Source: Strobilurus pachycystidiatus (taxonomy: Eukaryota > Basidiomycota > Agaricomycetes > Agaricales > Physalacriaceae). Taken from it: DNA of 64,000 bases. This document shows, piece by piece, positions 52,085 through 63,141 of this stretch (its first letter is position 1; every line of letters begins with the position of its first letter). The notes under the pieces are model-generated. The model ran no database searches. It saw only the letters and a program-made list of their open reading frames with translations, and was not told the DNA's origin. A program made the translations under genes and the position numbers. Location: positions 1-64,000 of the forward strand of contig JAHLMK010000016.1 of NCBI GenBank assembly GCA_019915135.1. Reading direction: 5' to 3'.

Positions 52085-53212
52085 CTATAAGGAAAAGCCT
52101 CGGTGGGATGAGGTGATGATGTCTACTCCGGGATTCATGGTATAACGAGCAGCGCAGAACGTCTGAAAAGAAGAGTCCCCATATATTGTACCTTGGTCCG
52201 AATCACCACATATTTGAATGCTCGACAACTGCTCCAATTTCAGTACCAGTGCTGGAAGGATAACTCCGAAGGCACCTAGCCGTAAAGTCAAGTCCAGATG
52301 CTTCACATGCTGCATTTCATTGAACAACTCCGTCGTGCCAATAACGCGTGTTGGGCAACTCTCCACCACCAGACCCACTCGTATCAGCCCTACGGCACCA
52401 AGTGTTTCTATACTTGGTAAGCTCAATTCGCGAGCAGCCTGATGATGGAAGACCAGCTCCAGGACCCTCAAAGAAGGTGTTTTTATGGGAGGGAAGATGC
52501 GGCGCATTGGGGACCTGGCATCGCCTTCCGCATGTTCCACTCGTTCCGAGAGCGACAGGTAGTGAAGTTGTGGGAAATATAACGTTTCACACGGGTTGTA
52601 ATGGTCAACTCGCAGGTGTAGACGTGTCAGGTTCGTTGCAGTTGGCGAGATCAAGTGGACCTGGCTTTGTCTGCACAAAAGGGTACGAACTGCACTGAAG
52701 GTAATTTGAGGTGGCAAGGGTCCGTTCGGGGCGTCGCTGTAGAGACGAGCACTCTGAGTCAACAGCAGTGTCTCTGTGCGCAGCAAGGTGGCACAGAATG
52801 CGGTCAGAAACTCCTCATAGGGTAAAATGTGTCCGACCAACTCCACTGTCAACGGACGTGCCCCGGCCCGTTGGAGGAACAGCTGGATGTAGTGCTCTGT
52901 GTCAAAGCTGGGGGGGAGATGTCGAATGCGGAGGAACGTCCATAAGCGCTGGTCCCTCTGTGCAGCGTGACGCCACCCACGGCAGACATGGAGGAGGAGG
53001 CTCGGATAGTGGCGGGAATGGACGCTACAAAGTTGCCGCAGTTCCCGTGTTGGGTTGGCGACTGTATCGAGATATGTGTTCCAGGGATTGCTGCTTGCGG
53101 AAGTGAACCCGTAGAAGTCAAATGAGGTGGTGAGTGAGTTGGGGTCGTAACATGGCATCAACAAGAGGAAGATCTCGCAAAGCACTTCCGTTGGCAACAA
53201 CATGATCCCCAT
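52085..53212 (-). CDS. F-box/LRR-like protein (375 aa, single exon)
   Basis: The frame starts MGIMLLPTEVLCEIFLLLMP, a clear F-box first helix. HVCRGWRHAAQRDQRLWTFLRI (quoted as two parts: HVCRGWRHAA, QRDQRLWTFLRI) follows, the usual second half of basidiomycete F-box domains. LRR-like segments come after it (NLTRLHLRVDHYNP, FPQLHYLSLSER, TPSLRVLELVFHH, VKHLDLTLRLGAFG). It has intact length and no stops. It is probably an SCF adaptor; substrate unknown. It has no introns, unlike the other F-box genes here. Confidence 0.78.
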   Translation of the reverse strand: MGIMLLPTEVLCEIFLLLMPCYDPNSLTTSFDFYGFTSASSNPWNTYLDTVANPTRELRQLCSVHSRHYPSLLLHVCRGWRHAAQRDQRLWTFLRIRHLPPSFDTEHYIQLFLQRAGARPLTVELVGHILPYEEFLTAFCATLLRTETLLLTQSARLYSDAPNGPLPPQITFSAVRTLLCRQSQVHLISPTATNLTRLHLRVDHYNPCETLYFPQLHYLSLSERVEHAEGDARSPMRRIFPPIKTPSLRVLELVFHHQAARELSLPSIETLGAVGLIRVGLVVESCPTRVIGTTELFNEMQHVKHLDLTLRLGAFGVILPALVLKLEQLSSIQICGDSDQGTIYGDSSFQTFCAARYTMNPGVDIITSSHRGFSL

Positions 53213-53816
53213 ACGCTAGGACAGATATGAATGAGTGCTTGTACGAGATGTAGAGAGGAATTGCCTGCTCACACTTTGAACGGCCATGAAGGGCGGAAAG
53301 AAGACGGTGCGCACTTTTCCGCACTTTCAAAGAGGCACCTGTCTTCGGAAGGGGGGCTTTCGCTTGTCGGCGCCTAGCGGACCTTCAACGACGCGGCCTG
53401 GTTTTTCCGATTTCATTTGATTTAACCACCAAACATACGGCGGAGTTGCCGGAAGGATCAAAAGAAGGATCGTATGCTGCGTCCGGCAATCACTATATCT
53501 ATCTACCATATGCGCACTTGTCTGCACGAGCAAGTGGACGATGTGGGATGATGTTTCGAGGATTTCTATACAGCGCCAGTGAAGGGCTCCATAAGCGTCC
53601 TACATGGTTAACGCGCAAATGTGATCCGCCACTTCACACCCGGGGCGTGCCTCCTTCCCCTTACGAACGCCGAGATTTGTTGGAGTCCTGACCAATCAAC
53701 ATCATCGTGTAACTGACGTTATCTGTCCTCCGATGTATTGCAAATGACGATTGGTCAGCGATGGGACACACCGCGTTTCTAACGCCTTCCCTCACGCATC
53801 CATCATTGCACCGACT
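53213..53816. other. Intergenic
   Basis: No supported gene. TGCTGCGTCCGGCAATC at about 53475 resembles the core of the 67-bp dispersed repeat (GCTGCGTCCGGCGATC) and may be a further fragment. Confidence 0.4.
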
Positions 53817-54359
53817 ATGTGTGAAGACGTGAAACCGCTCTCTCAAGCGACAACTTTGGTTGGGTCTGACGATGAGCACAGCTCCGATGATAGCTGGGTG
53901 GAAGACTCGGCCATTGTGGAGGAATCCGATACTGAGTCGGAGGATGCTAGAGAGGTGTACGACTATCTCACAAGTACGCAATTTTTGCACCAGGGTGTGG
54001 GTGGTGGGCTTTGACGGTCTATAGGGACAGCTGGAACACCACCGCTGGCTGAAAGCGCCTTCAGTGTCGACATACCGTACACCACAGTACCCACAAGCCC
54101 AATCAATGTTCCACACGCAATAGGCGCTGGCGTGACCTGGCACATTGTGACCAGAGGCCGATTCGTAGGAGTATTTCAAGAGAGGTTCGGCCAGGGTTTT
54201 CGGAAGTCGCAATCAACTCACAGCCCCTCTAGTGGTTTGGCAGTCATTGCAGTGGCGGGAGTTCATGGGGGTTATCAAACAGTTTCTGGAAATCTCATTT
54301 CGGCCCTCGCCATATTCAACACAGCGCTTAGTGAGGGACATGTGGCGGTACTGAGGTAG
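53817..54359 (+). CDS. RNase H1 N-terminal (viroplasmin/hybrid-binding) domain-like protein, 163 aa
   Basis: Exon 1 is 53817-53973, the intron 53974-54024 (GTACGC...CTATAG), and exon 2 54025-54359. The acidic N-terminus (LVGSDDEHSSDDSWVEDSA) is followed by GAGVTWHIVTRGRFVGVFQER and GVHGGYQTVSGNLISALAIFNTAL. These match the pattern W-x-V-x-x-G-x-x-x-G-[VI]-[FY]...G-x-x-G...F/A of the small RNA:DNA-hybrid-binding domain found at the N-terminus of RNase H1. A 39-nt in-frame segment (54185-54223) could be another small intron. No catalytic RNase H domain follows, so it is a stand-alone binding domain, which is common in mushroom genomes. Confidence 0.6.
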
Positions 54360-56504
54360 TTGGTAATTGTACTTTTTCAGTCATCGATGCCTGCTACCAG
54401 AGGGAGTTGCATTTCTCGAGCTATCGAGCCGTATAAGCCACTCCAGCAGACAATAAAACGCCACGAGATGCCCCGGGCTCAGGCCAACATAGAAAAGTGC
54501 GATGAGGGCCGTGGACCAATCGCCAAACCTCGGACAGGCGAGTCCCAGCCATGAGGCGGTTATATAAAGGAACTCCCTCGTGTGACTACCGTTGTGTAAC
54601 TTTGGCCGATTTCAATGACCGATGACCCAAAATCATCTGTGTAATCATATCCCGCCTCCCCAATCCAAAGTCTGCCTCCTTGACTGTACCCAAGGGGGCA
54701 CTACTCTATTGCAATTTTAATAACTTCGGATTCCGACAGCACTGAAATGGATCTGCGTGGCTCTTGACATTTGGCTTAGTGCACGGTTAACGGTTTGCGT
54801 AGTGCCAGTTATTTAGCAAGGTTTCATTGCCGTATATAGGCGACAACTGCTCTTTTTGAAGGGGGGGACGCACTTGTAGGTGTTCAAAGCGCTCCCTGCG
54901 CTAAGTGCGCACCTTCTTAAGAAAACGCCTTCCTGATAGCACTTTCATCACATGTCACATTCATCACACCTTTCGCTCGAGGTTTGGCATTACTGATCAA
55001 CAACTTCAACGCGTAGGTTACATTCCATGATTGTGACTAGTCCTTATCATCTTGTTGCATCACTGCTACCGACGATCCTACCGTCGCTGCCTACCGATGT
55101 GTTGTCCCTGCCTAACACCGTCGTTGCCTACCGACGCGTTGTCTGCTTTGCTGCTGTCTTTTTGCCGTAGCACCCTGGCATAGTCTTCTTCATTCTCGTC
55201 CTTTAGAGCGCGGTAGGTGTGGTCTGCCTTTTCCTCCTGCCTGCCGCCCCGCCGAATGCAAAAGGTGATACTATGACGCACGTTGGTAATTTATCATGCC
55301 AGCCGAAACATTTAGGCTACCGGAGATCCTTCTGCAGAGTGCCCTTGTCTTTTCAGAGGCAGCACGCTGCCCGCCTTCCCGCCGTGCGCCATCCTCTTTT
55401 GCCTTGGTTCTCGTTTTTTGAGGTTTGACGGCAATGATCGGCATGCACGGAATGTTCTGCGGCCACCTTGGCATTGCTGGAAGCTTCTCTCTGTCGGAGT
55501 AGATGCTCCTGCCCGCCCTCTAAGTTCTACCTCAGGCCCTGCCAATAGGTTCGGCTTATTGGGCCGGCAGAGTGCGTGGAAAGACGTACAGATGAAGTTA
55601 TCGCTGACTATAGGCGAAGACGTTGTCGTGTGCGCACCTTACACAACCGGCGGGTTATCTCTTCAGCAACCACTCTGGCCTCTCCACCAGCTCCAGAAGA
55701 GGAGGTTGTGACGGAACTGTGAATCAGATGATGTTGCGGGTGAGTTTTTGTTTTCCTCAAAACTTACAGGGATTCGAATATACACTCTTGTAATCTCATA
55801 ATCTATTATACCCCTACCGTTCGGCACTGCGATGCTGTTTGGCGTCTCTGACAGGAAGACGGCCAGACATCACGGCCCGTGATAGCGCTTTGAAACTCCA
55901 GGTGTCGGCAGGACGAGTCTGACTCGTTCCCAAAGTAACGAGTGGTGTGAAGGGCCGTGACCAAGAGCAGAAAGTGCTATACCAGGCTGAATTCTTCGAC
56001 GACGTGGACGACCGCGGCCATTGGGTGGCCTTGCCCAGTCTATTTTTTGTGCAGCCTACCTTCTCCTTGCACACGAATAACCCAAATAGGTAGACTCTGT
56101 TTCCAACCGCCGGAGGAGTTCGGATGCCGATCTTTTTTTCTTCTGCCAGAATTGCTTCACTTTATTTCGGAGCATTGAACTTAGGGTTATGGGAGTGACA
56201 TATGACCTCGCGGTATACAAGATCAAGGGGATCCTGCGCGGTAATAATGATAGAAATACGTAGCGACTGTCTTCGCTACTAGAGCCGGGTTTCCAGGCTA
56301 TGATAACAAGAATGTGTAACACGGCCTGGTCCCACTTGGAACGTCCGGGTGATCTGGAATGTGGCACAAACGGGGATGTGACTGCGAAAACGGATATTAG
56401 GGCCGGCTTACCCGCGTATCTGGGAAGATCAAGGCCTTCACGTGCTCTCCTACTACGTCTACATTTCATCGGGGGTTCTGTCTTCCCAACTTCATACCAT
56501 CACT
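54360..56504. other. Gene-poor stretch
   Basis: A TATATAAAGG box lies at about 54562, but no gene follows it convincingly. At 55065-55140 a short degenerate tandem (CCTACCGAYG / TTGTCTGCTT-like words) occurs. Other frames are unsupported. Confidence 0.4.
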
Positions 56505-56732
56505 ATGTCCAATGTCACCGACACAGTACGTTGCAAGCAGTAAGAGGGAGTGATGATATCAATCAATTGACTTGCACACCCCTCCTAGTTCCCTGACGAC
56601 ACCGAAGTGATCTTCGTCCGGGACGCCAAAGATCAATGGGGGACGAAGGCGGCCAAGGGATCAGCGGGAATCATCCAAAAAAAAAGGGAGACGACAACCG
56701 CAGAGCCCGTGCGTTTATTGACGGTTTTGTAA
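56505..56732 (+). CDS. Very small two-exon hypothetical protein (54 aa)
   Basis: Exon 1 is 21 nt (MSNVTDT), the intron 56526-56588 (GTACGT...TTGAC...CCTAG), and exon 2 reads FPDDTEVIFVRDAKDQWGT to the stop at 56730. Splice signals are good, but the product is short and may be the 5' end of a broken gene. Confidence 0.35.
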
Positions 56733-57512
56733 GATTTTGCTGAGATGTGCACAGCGTTATGACGTGGAACTCCATGACCAGGAAAAGACTATCTTCAAAT
56801 GGGCAAACCACGCCGACCTGAAGGAGGCGTGAACGTAAGTCCTCTGTTCTACTATTGATCCTATATCTATACTCATGTTGCTTCCACGAAGCAGCGGGTT
56901 TAGCGCGCAACACGTACCTTATCCACGCCGTCCCCAGCTCAAATCTGATTCTTTTCTTCCCCTTGAACCCGCTCATGCGGCTGCCCCCTGGAATAGATAT
57001 AGGAGACTTGTAATGACACCGACACGGGCGCACAAGGTGACGAGGACGATTACTTGAGACTGAGTCCTCTATAATCTACCCACGGGTACCCTTTGTCCCT
57101 TTCGCTTTGTTCGGGCGGGCTCGCACTACCTAGTCCCGAGGCTTAGGCTCACCGCGTCCCATAAACAAGGACCGCGGACATTCAAAGCCGGGCGTGTAAC
57201 AACGTCGATTGTGCGCACACATTGTTTCGCTTTGCTTACTTCCCCACTCTCCCGTCCGATGTCTTTTGTGAATGATTCTTGCCTGCTTTGATGGTCCTCT
57301 AGTCACACGCGAGCTTCCCGCATCGGTGTGCTGCTCTGAAAGCCAATTCCAGTTCTCAATCAGCTCATTCGAGGTTTCCACTAACCCTCGCAGCTAACTG
57401 AGATCCCATGGCGGTTTGTGTCGGTGCGCAGGGCCTCTCCACACTAGCATCGTGCAGTCACGCTACCACATGTACTAGGCACAGCAATACATAGATCTTC
57501 TTTCTAGCATTT
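56733..57512. other. Intergenic, nothing recognised
   Basis: Minus-strand frames at 56671-57033 and 57130-57381 have no support. Confidence 0.45.
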
Positions 57513-60500
57513 CTACCTACACAACCGTCGCCGTTTTGAAGGGGGCTCTATTTGGTTTTCTTGTTCCTGTTCCTCCTCCGTGTCTGAGCTATCTTCCATC
57601 ACTGCATGCTGCAATAGGTCATCGCAACCCCCCTCGCTATCCTCTACCCCCGACTCATCATCAGTGTCCACCACATCAGAGTCTGCATCATCGCTGGTGG
57701 AAGAGTGAGTGTCATCCGAGGTGTCAGTGTCGGACAGTGTGGCTGCACCGCCACGTCCCCGCCCTCTACCCCTACCGCGCCCTCTGCCCCTTCCTCTACC
57801 ACGCCCTCGTCCCCTGCCCCGGCCTCGTCCTCTGCCCCGGCCTCGTCCTCTACCACGTGCATTGCCAGCATTATCTGACCCTTGCGACAGCGCTCGGTGA
57901 GCCTTCTTGAAAGCCTGGAGCGCACGCTTTTTGGTTTGGGTGTCAACGTCTTTCCCGTGGATATCCATCATGGCCATCATGAACTCGTTCTTGGACTTGG
58001 TAGGGTTCGGTCCTAGCATTTTCCGCTTACCCCGTGCCAGGGGAGTGACAGAAAAGGCGGTCTGGTTGACTAGCATCTTCATTTCCATACCCGTCCGCCT
58101 CCACGGTGCTCTCAGGTCACTGTCGGGAAGGCATTGACATAAGCCCAACAAGGTTTTTAGGGCCTCATCCAGTTGATCCTCGTTGCTGTCCTCGCTAGGC
58201 TCTGAGACGGTGGGTGACACTGCGCGAGCCCCGTATGTGAGAAGGACATTACGGTATTCGGCAATGTAAGTCGTTCCCAAAGACTTCCAACCAGACTTTA
58301 GCTCGCTCTCGGATACCTTGCGAAAGTAGTCCATCCGCCTCCCCGAAAAATTTGGTTGTCGTGAGGTACGAAACCGCGGGGAGATCATCCTGTCTGAAAC
58401 CTTGCTCAGACACCAGGTCTCAAGGGCCTCTTGTAGGTTGGAGCATCGTACGACCCTATATGCCGGTCGAACATAACCATCATTAAGCAGGGTGAAGATG
58501 GATTCCGTGAACAAGCGGAACAGGTGAACTGCCGTCGCTTGTACACTCCCAGGCGGGGCCGGATCAAGGCCGGCTTTCTCGAGAGCTGCGGCGGGGTACG
58601 TCCAGGGTTTGACAACCAGTCCTGGATCACTGATCAAGAACCGGTCCAGTTGATCATAGGACATTTCTTTCTGAGGTGGCTTCGACTGTTTGAACGCGGG
58701 CTGCCAAAGTGTCACTACTCATGAAAGAGGTGTACAACCAGAAACTCACCTTGCTTGGGGGCAGTCGCACCTTGGCTTGTCTGAGGATATCGTGGGTGTC
58801 CAATCCGCCCAGCATTAGTCCAAATGCCAGGGGATTGTCTAGGTCTAGCTGGTGGAGGAAGAGGAGCCCCTGTTGGGCCACGGTGGAGCCTAGACGTAGC
58901 TCAGCGAGGGCGGCTGTCGTAAATGGTTTTTGGTTTACAGGCGTAGACATGATAGCCTGGAGTACATAGCTGAGTACACCCGACATGATAACATGACTGG
59001 ACAGACGAAAGGAACTGTTGTGTAGAGCCAATACGACTGAATTAACTGCCTGGAGTCGGAGCTCGAGGAACTTGGAATATGTTGCGGTGGGTATCCAAAG
59101 AACGGAGGACTGGATACGAGCTGCAGGGTCCTGTCAGAGTAGTTTCAGTGGCCAGTTTACGGACGGAGGCATGCCGTACAAAAGGGGAATTGTCCTCGCC
59201 GTTTTTTAGGTTTTCAAGATGCTCCATGGCTTTCAGCCCTATGCGAAACTCCCGACGAACACCGTAGGAAACTCCGTTGGCCGCAGTCTCTTTAAAGACG
59301 TTGTGTAGCAAGTCCACGTCGGCGGAATAACTATCTGCGCATTTGGCCACATCGGCGAGGTGGAATGAGTCAACCTTATTTGCGTAGGTGCGGTATGGCT
59401 GATAGAAGAGATTGTAAGCGGAAGAGTGGGAGACATGACATTGGGGCAGATGTTCTGCCTTCATCTCTGCCTGCAATCCTCCATAACGGTCAAGTGTGTT
59501 CATGTGATGGTCTTTACCAGCCTGGTATCCGCCCAGACTAAATGACGCTTCTAGGTAATCCATCCTCCAAAGTCCAACTAAGGGGGTGGGTTCGGCAGGG
59601 GTGAAGGTGAATCCTAAGTCGAGGAAAACCTCAACGCCATGCTTGATGTTCATCCGTTCAAACGAGAAGTAAGGAAAGAACTTTTCGAAGAGTTCATGAG
59701 AATTCTTCGTCGCTGTAGGAAGGTCCGACGGGGTGGCCACAGATGTTTTGGTCATGCCTTTGGTGCCTTTCACTGTGAAAGCGCAGAAGAAGCTACCAAA
59801 TCGGTCCAATTCGGTCGTTTCGTCGGATTCGATCTATATGAGCAAGTAAGTCATGTTCAATCACGGGCATAGAATGGCGTGTACGATTTCCCTCATCTTC
59901 TGCAGCAACAAGCTGAACTGGGATCCTGTAAAGTCCCACGGCTTCGGTTTGGCACTTTTCCCAGACTGGTGCTGTGCCAGGGTGGCGGAGTACTTCACGT
60001 ACTGATCCTCGGAGCGTGGCTTGACAGACGGGATGGCAGGATAGAAGACACGGCTGTAGAATAAAAGCTTGATCTCGAACGGAATGTTGGTATGCCAGTA
60101 TCGAGATTCCACAGGTCGGTGAATCATGTGCGGGAAAAACAGAAGCAAGGCTGCACCGCGTTGCCATGTCGCAAACTCTATGTGCGGTATCTGGGATAGT
60201 TTGAACTGATGGGAGTACCACTCAGTCCGCTTGACCCCGGGAACCAGCCCAACCACATCCTCGTTGGCAATCTCGTAGGGTGTGCGGGGGAGAAGGACAT
60301 CAACGTAGACGTGGTTGTGGACTACCAAAGGGGCAGTCTTTCGCATCATCGGGATACTATGTACGGCGACGCTAGAAAGGTTGGCGTATGGGAGGTCCTT
60401 TCCGACGGCAATGAAGGAGTCGATGTCCACTTCGACTGTCATATTTCGTGGCGTACATCGTTCGACCTCAGGGTCGACGCGAATGTACTGAGTAATATCT

Positions 60501-62887
60501 GTCACTGTGGAACCCCTTATGGCCAGGAGTGGATCCTTCTCGCAGAGGGCGTTGAACTCGGCGATCCCAACGTGGCATATGTCTGGATTATGTTCTGGGA
60601 GGTAGGATTCGACGGCGGGCAGGGCAGGGAACATGTGATCAAGGGGCTGCCATGGGTCCAAATTGATATAGTAGGCTTGCGCAAAGTCGGGCATAATACG
60701 CCACCCATGATCATTCCAATTGGACCAGGCGGTGACGGAGTTGCTGGAGGCTCGTCCGGCAAAATAGTATATGGTCGGATGGATCAAAAGACCATATTCC
60801 TTTGCAATGTGCTGACTGGCTGAGAGAGAGGGACCTCCGTCGTAATCATCAAAGTCTTTGTCGAATGAAAGACGCAAGCCTCGAATAGAAACACGTGGGG
60901 GCTTGGGTGGTGGATAGGGATCACGGGGAAATCGCCGAAAGGTATATGCTGCCAATTCCCTACCAGCGTCTGGGTAGGCGGTGGGGATGGCGGGTCGTTT
61001 GTCATCGGCTTTGCACTTGCTCTTGTCGCCATTCCCAGCCGCCTCGGTTGCCGGTACCACCACCTTCTTTGCCGGCGTAGAGAACATTGAATCATACCCC
61101 TGACTCTGTCTCGCGGCCTTGAGAAATGGACAGTGCTCTCGAATATCTCGGATTGTAGGGGCGGTTCCCGCGGTAACGTCCAGCGCATACGGCACACGTT
61201 CCACCGGTGTATTGGTGGCAACAGCGGTGTCCTGCAAGCATGTTCCGCAGCGTGACATGTTCTCGCGGAGGTCGATCAAGGGCTCTTGCAAAAATAGACG
61301 AAGTTTTTCCGGGCGGTGCACGACAAGGTCCTGGATGGCCTCACCGAGTTGCTCATAATCCACGTCAATGCTGCGTGAGATGCGATGGTCCCCGGCGTTG
61401 AAGAGGGAGTTGTATCTCACAAGGAGGTCGTGTATGTGAGTGTGCAGACACAGCAGCATTTGCGCACGGAAGGAGTGGGTGCAGTTATGAAAGGGCTTCA
61501 GCGGTGCCCCACGTGAGTTCCTTTCGACACCGACACGCAGAATGCTCGAGAGCGCAGCCCCCCAATGAGCACCGCACTCCGTCCCACCCGGCTGAAGCCA
61601 ATTGAGCGATATGACGTTGGATGGAAGGCTTTCCGACCAGCCATGGAAGCGGCAGAGGATGCGGTACATGTCGGGACCACGCCATGTCTCCCACTCCTGG
61701 TTATAGTTGAAATCCACGGAGTTGTTACGTTTCTTGCCATAAACAAATGCCACATCATGAGCCGGGTCAATGACAAGCCCCCAGTAGTGGCCACCGTCAC
61801 ATATACTGGTCGCGGCCAGGCCTGGGGGAAGACTCTCCTCTTCATCGAGCTCGTAGAGCCTGCGATAGTGCCCAATGTCCATCTCTCCGGACTGCAACGG
61901 CTCGGAGACAAATGCATGTGGGAGGTAATAGCATTGCCGAGCAATTCTGGGTGTCTCAAAGCAAAGGAGGGCGAGGTAGCGATCAAGACAAAGCATCTCA
62001 ATCCACGCTGCATGCTTGATCGAAGAAAGATCGTGCAGCATCTCCAGAAGAATGCGGGGGCCGAATAGGGCTTGCTCTACACGTTGGAGATGTTATATGA
62101 CAATCCAGTGAATCATGGTATACACACCGATGTGGTTGAAAGGACTCAACGAGGGCCCATCATCAGGGATCGCCAGCGGTACTTCCTCCTCCTCAGGAAG
62201 GTACTCATCATCATCATCAGATATCCGACGGGGGGCGGATTTCTGGTAGGAAGAGGATTCCGGGGACCTGCTTCTATTGGTACAGGCCATGGTTTGAGAC
62301 AACGTTAACAATCGCTGTGGGCCAGTCCTTTGGGGGGTGGGGGGTGGCGTCAATCCAAGCATGACCGGCAAGTCCAAGTCGTGCTCGTGCATCGAAGCCC
62401 CGAGCTCAGCTCTAAACTCCTCGGCATCTCCAAGAAGAAATGGTGACTCCGCCAGTGGTGAACCCGATGTACGCTGGCGATGATGAGTTTCAGATGGAAA
62501 TGAATGTGTGACTCCTGCTGTTGGCGTTAACACAGGCGGGTTCAAGTCGTTGGAATCCATCGATGCCCCGAGGATAGATTTGAGTTTCTTGACATCTTCG
62601 AAGGGTGACTCCTCCGAACCCGATCCACGTTGCCTACCATTTCTATGAGGGGTAGATGGTATTATCGGCGGTGTCGATCCTAGCACTCCATTCAAGCCCA
62701 AGTCGTGCCTATGCATCGAGGCTTTAAGCATAGATTTGAACGCCCCTACGTCATTGAGAAAAAGAAATGGTGACTCCGACTGGGGTGAGCTCCCTGATTT
62801 GTGCAGGTGGTCGGTAGACATCTGGCTCTCGGTGTCTTCGCAAAGCGGAGTAGATGGAAGTAACGTTACTCCTGACAGTGATGACAT
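57513..62887 (-). CDS. Giant protein with N-terminal triple repeat, C48/Ulp1-like protease signature and RG tract (1,720 aa)
   Basis: Exons are 62887-62128, 62076-59885, 59833-59111, 59049-58750 and 58700-57513, exactly 1,721 codons. Three introns have strong signals; the one at 59050-59110 (GTCCTC donor) is weaker. Residues about 30-200 hold three copies of a unit ESPF...F-x-S-L-x-ASM-x-HDL...TPP. Exon 2 has GGHYWGLVIDPAHDVAFVYG, W...FHGW and LNWLQPGGTECGAHWGAAL: the His, Gln and Cys-Gly pattern of Ulp1/SENP (C48) peptidases. The middle (RYGGLQAEMKAEHLPQ, VSYGVRREFRIGL) is unknown. Near the end are about 18 RG dipeptides in tandem (bases about 57765-57860) and an acidic tail ending SKRRRLCR. 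The whole is unknown to me. It is possibly a transposon-derived or SUMO-related nuclear protein. Confidence 0.7.
57760..57866 (-). repeat. RG-dipeptide-coding GC-rich tandem
   Basis: Tandem CGN-GGN codons with synonymous variation encode an uninterrupted Arg-Gly run inside the giant protein. Mixed codon choice shows the peptide, not just the DNA repeat, is maintained. RG runs bind RNA and are targets of arginine methylation. Confidence 0.85.
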
Positions 62888-63098
62888 CGGAAAGGATTGG
62901 GACGTTGCTGCTGGGCGAAGGCAGTCCTGGCATGCGAGGGGGAGCGATACTTCTAGGGCATTGTCGTGGCAGACGAGAAGGAAATTTATTCCAATTGTCA
63001 GTAGGTCCTGGAAAAATGGGACCTTGATGCCGCAGGCAAAACCAAAACAGGCGTATGTCAATTTCAATTTCTGTCTCGACCACACGCTTTGACATTGC

Positions 63099-63138
63099 AG
63101 GCATCAATCAATCAATCAATGAATAAATAAATAAATGC
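63099..63138. repeat. (ATCA)n/(AATA)n simple repeat
   Basis: ATCAATCAATCAATCAAT then GAATAAATAAATAAAT. On the minus strand this reads TTTATTTATTCATTGATTGATTGATTGAT, like the tail of the 67-bp repeat. It lies 212 bp upstream of the giant gene's ATG and just where the F-box pseudogene to its right loses homology. Confidence 0.8.
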
Positions 63139-63141
63139 AGG

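Noticed and set aside
57536..57910. Plus-strand frame rich in Pro/His opposite the RG tract
   Set aside because: It is the shadow of the RG codons of the minus-strand gene.
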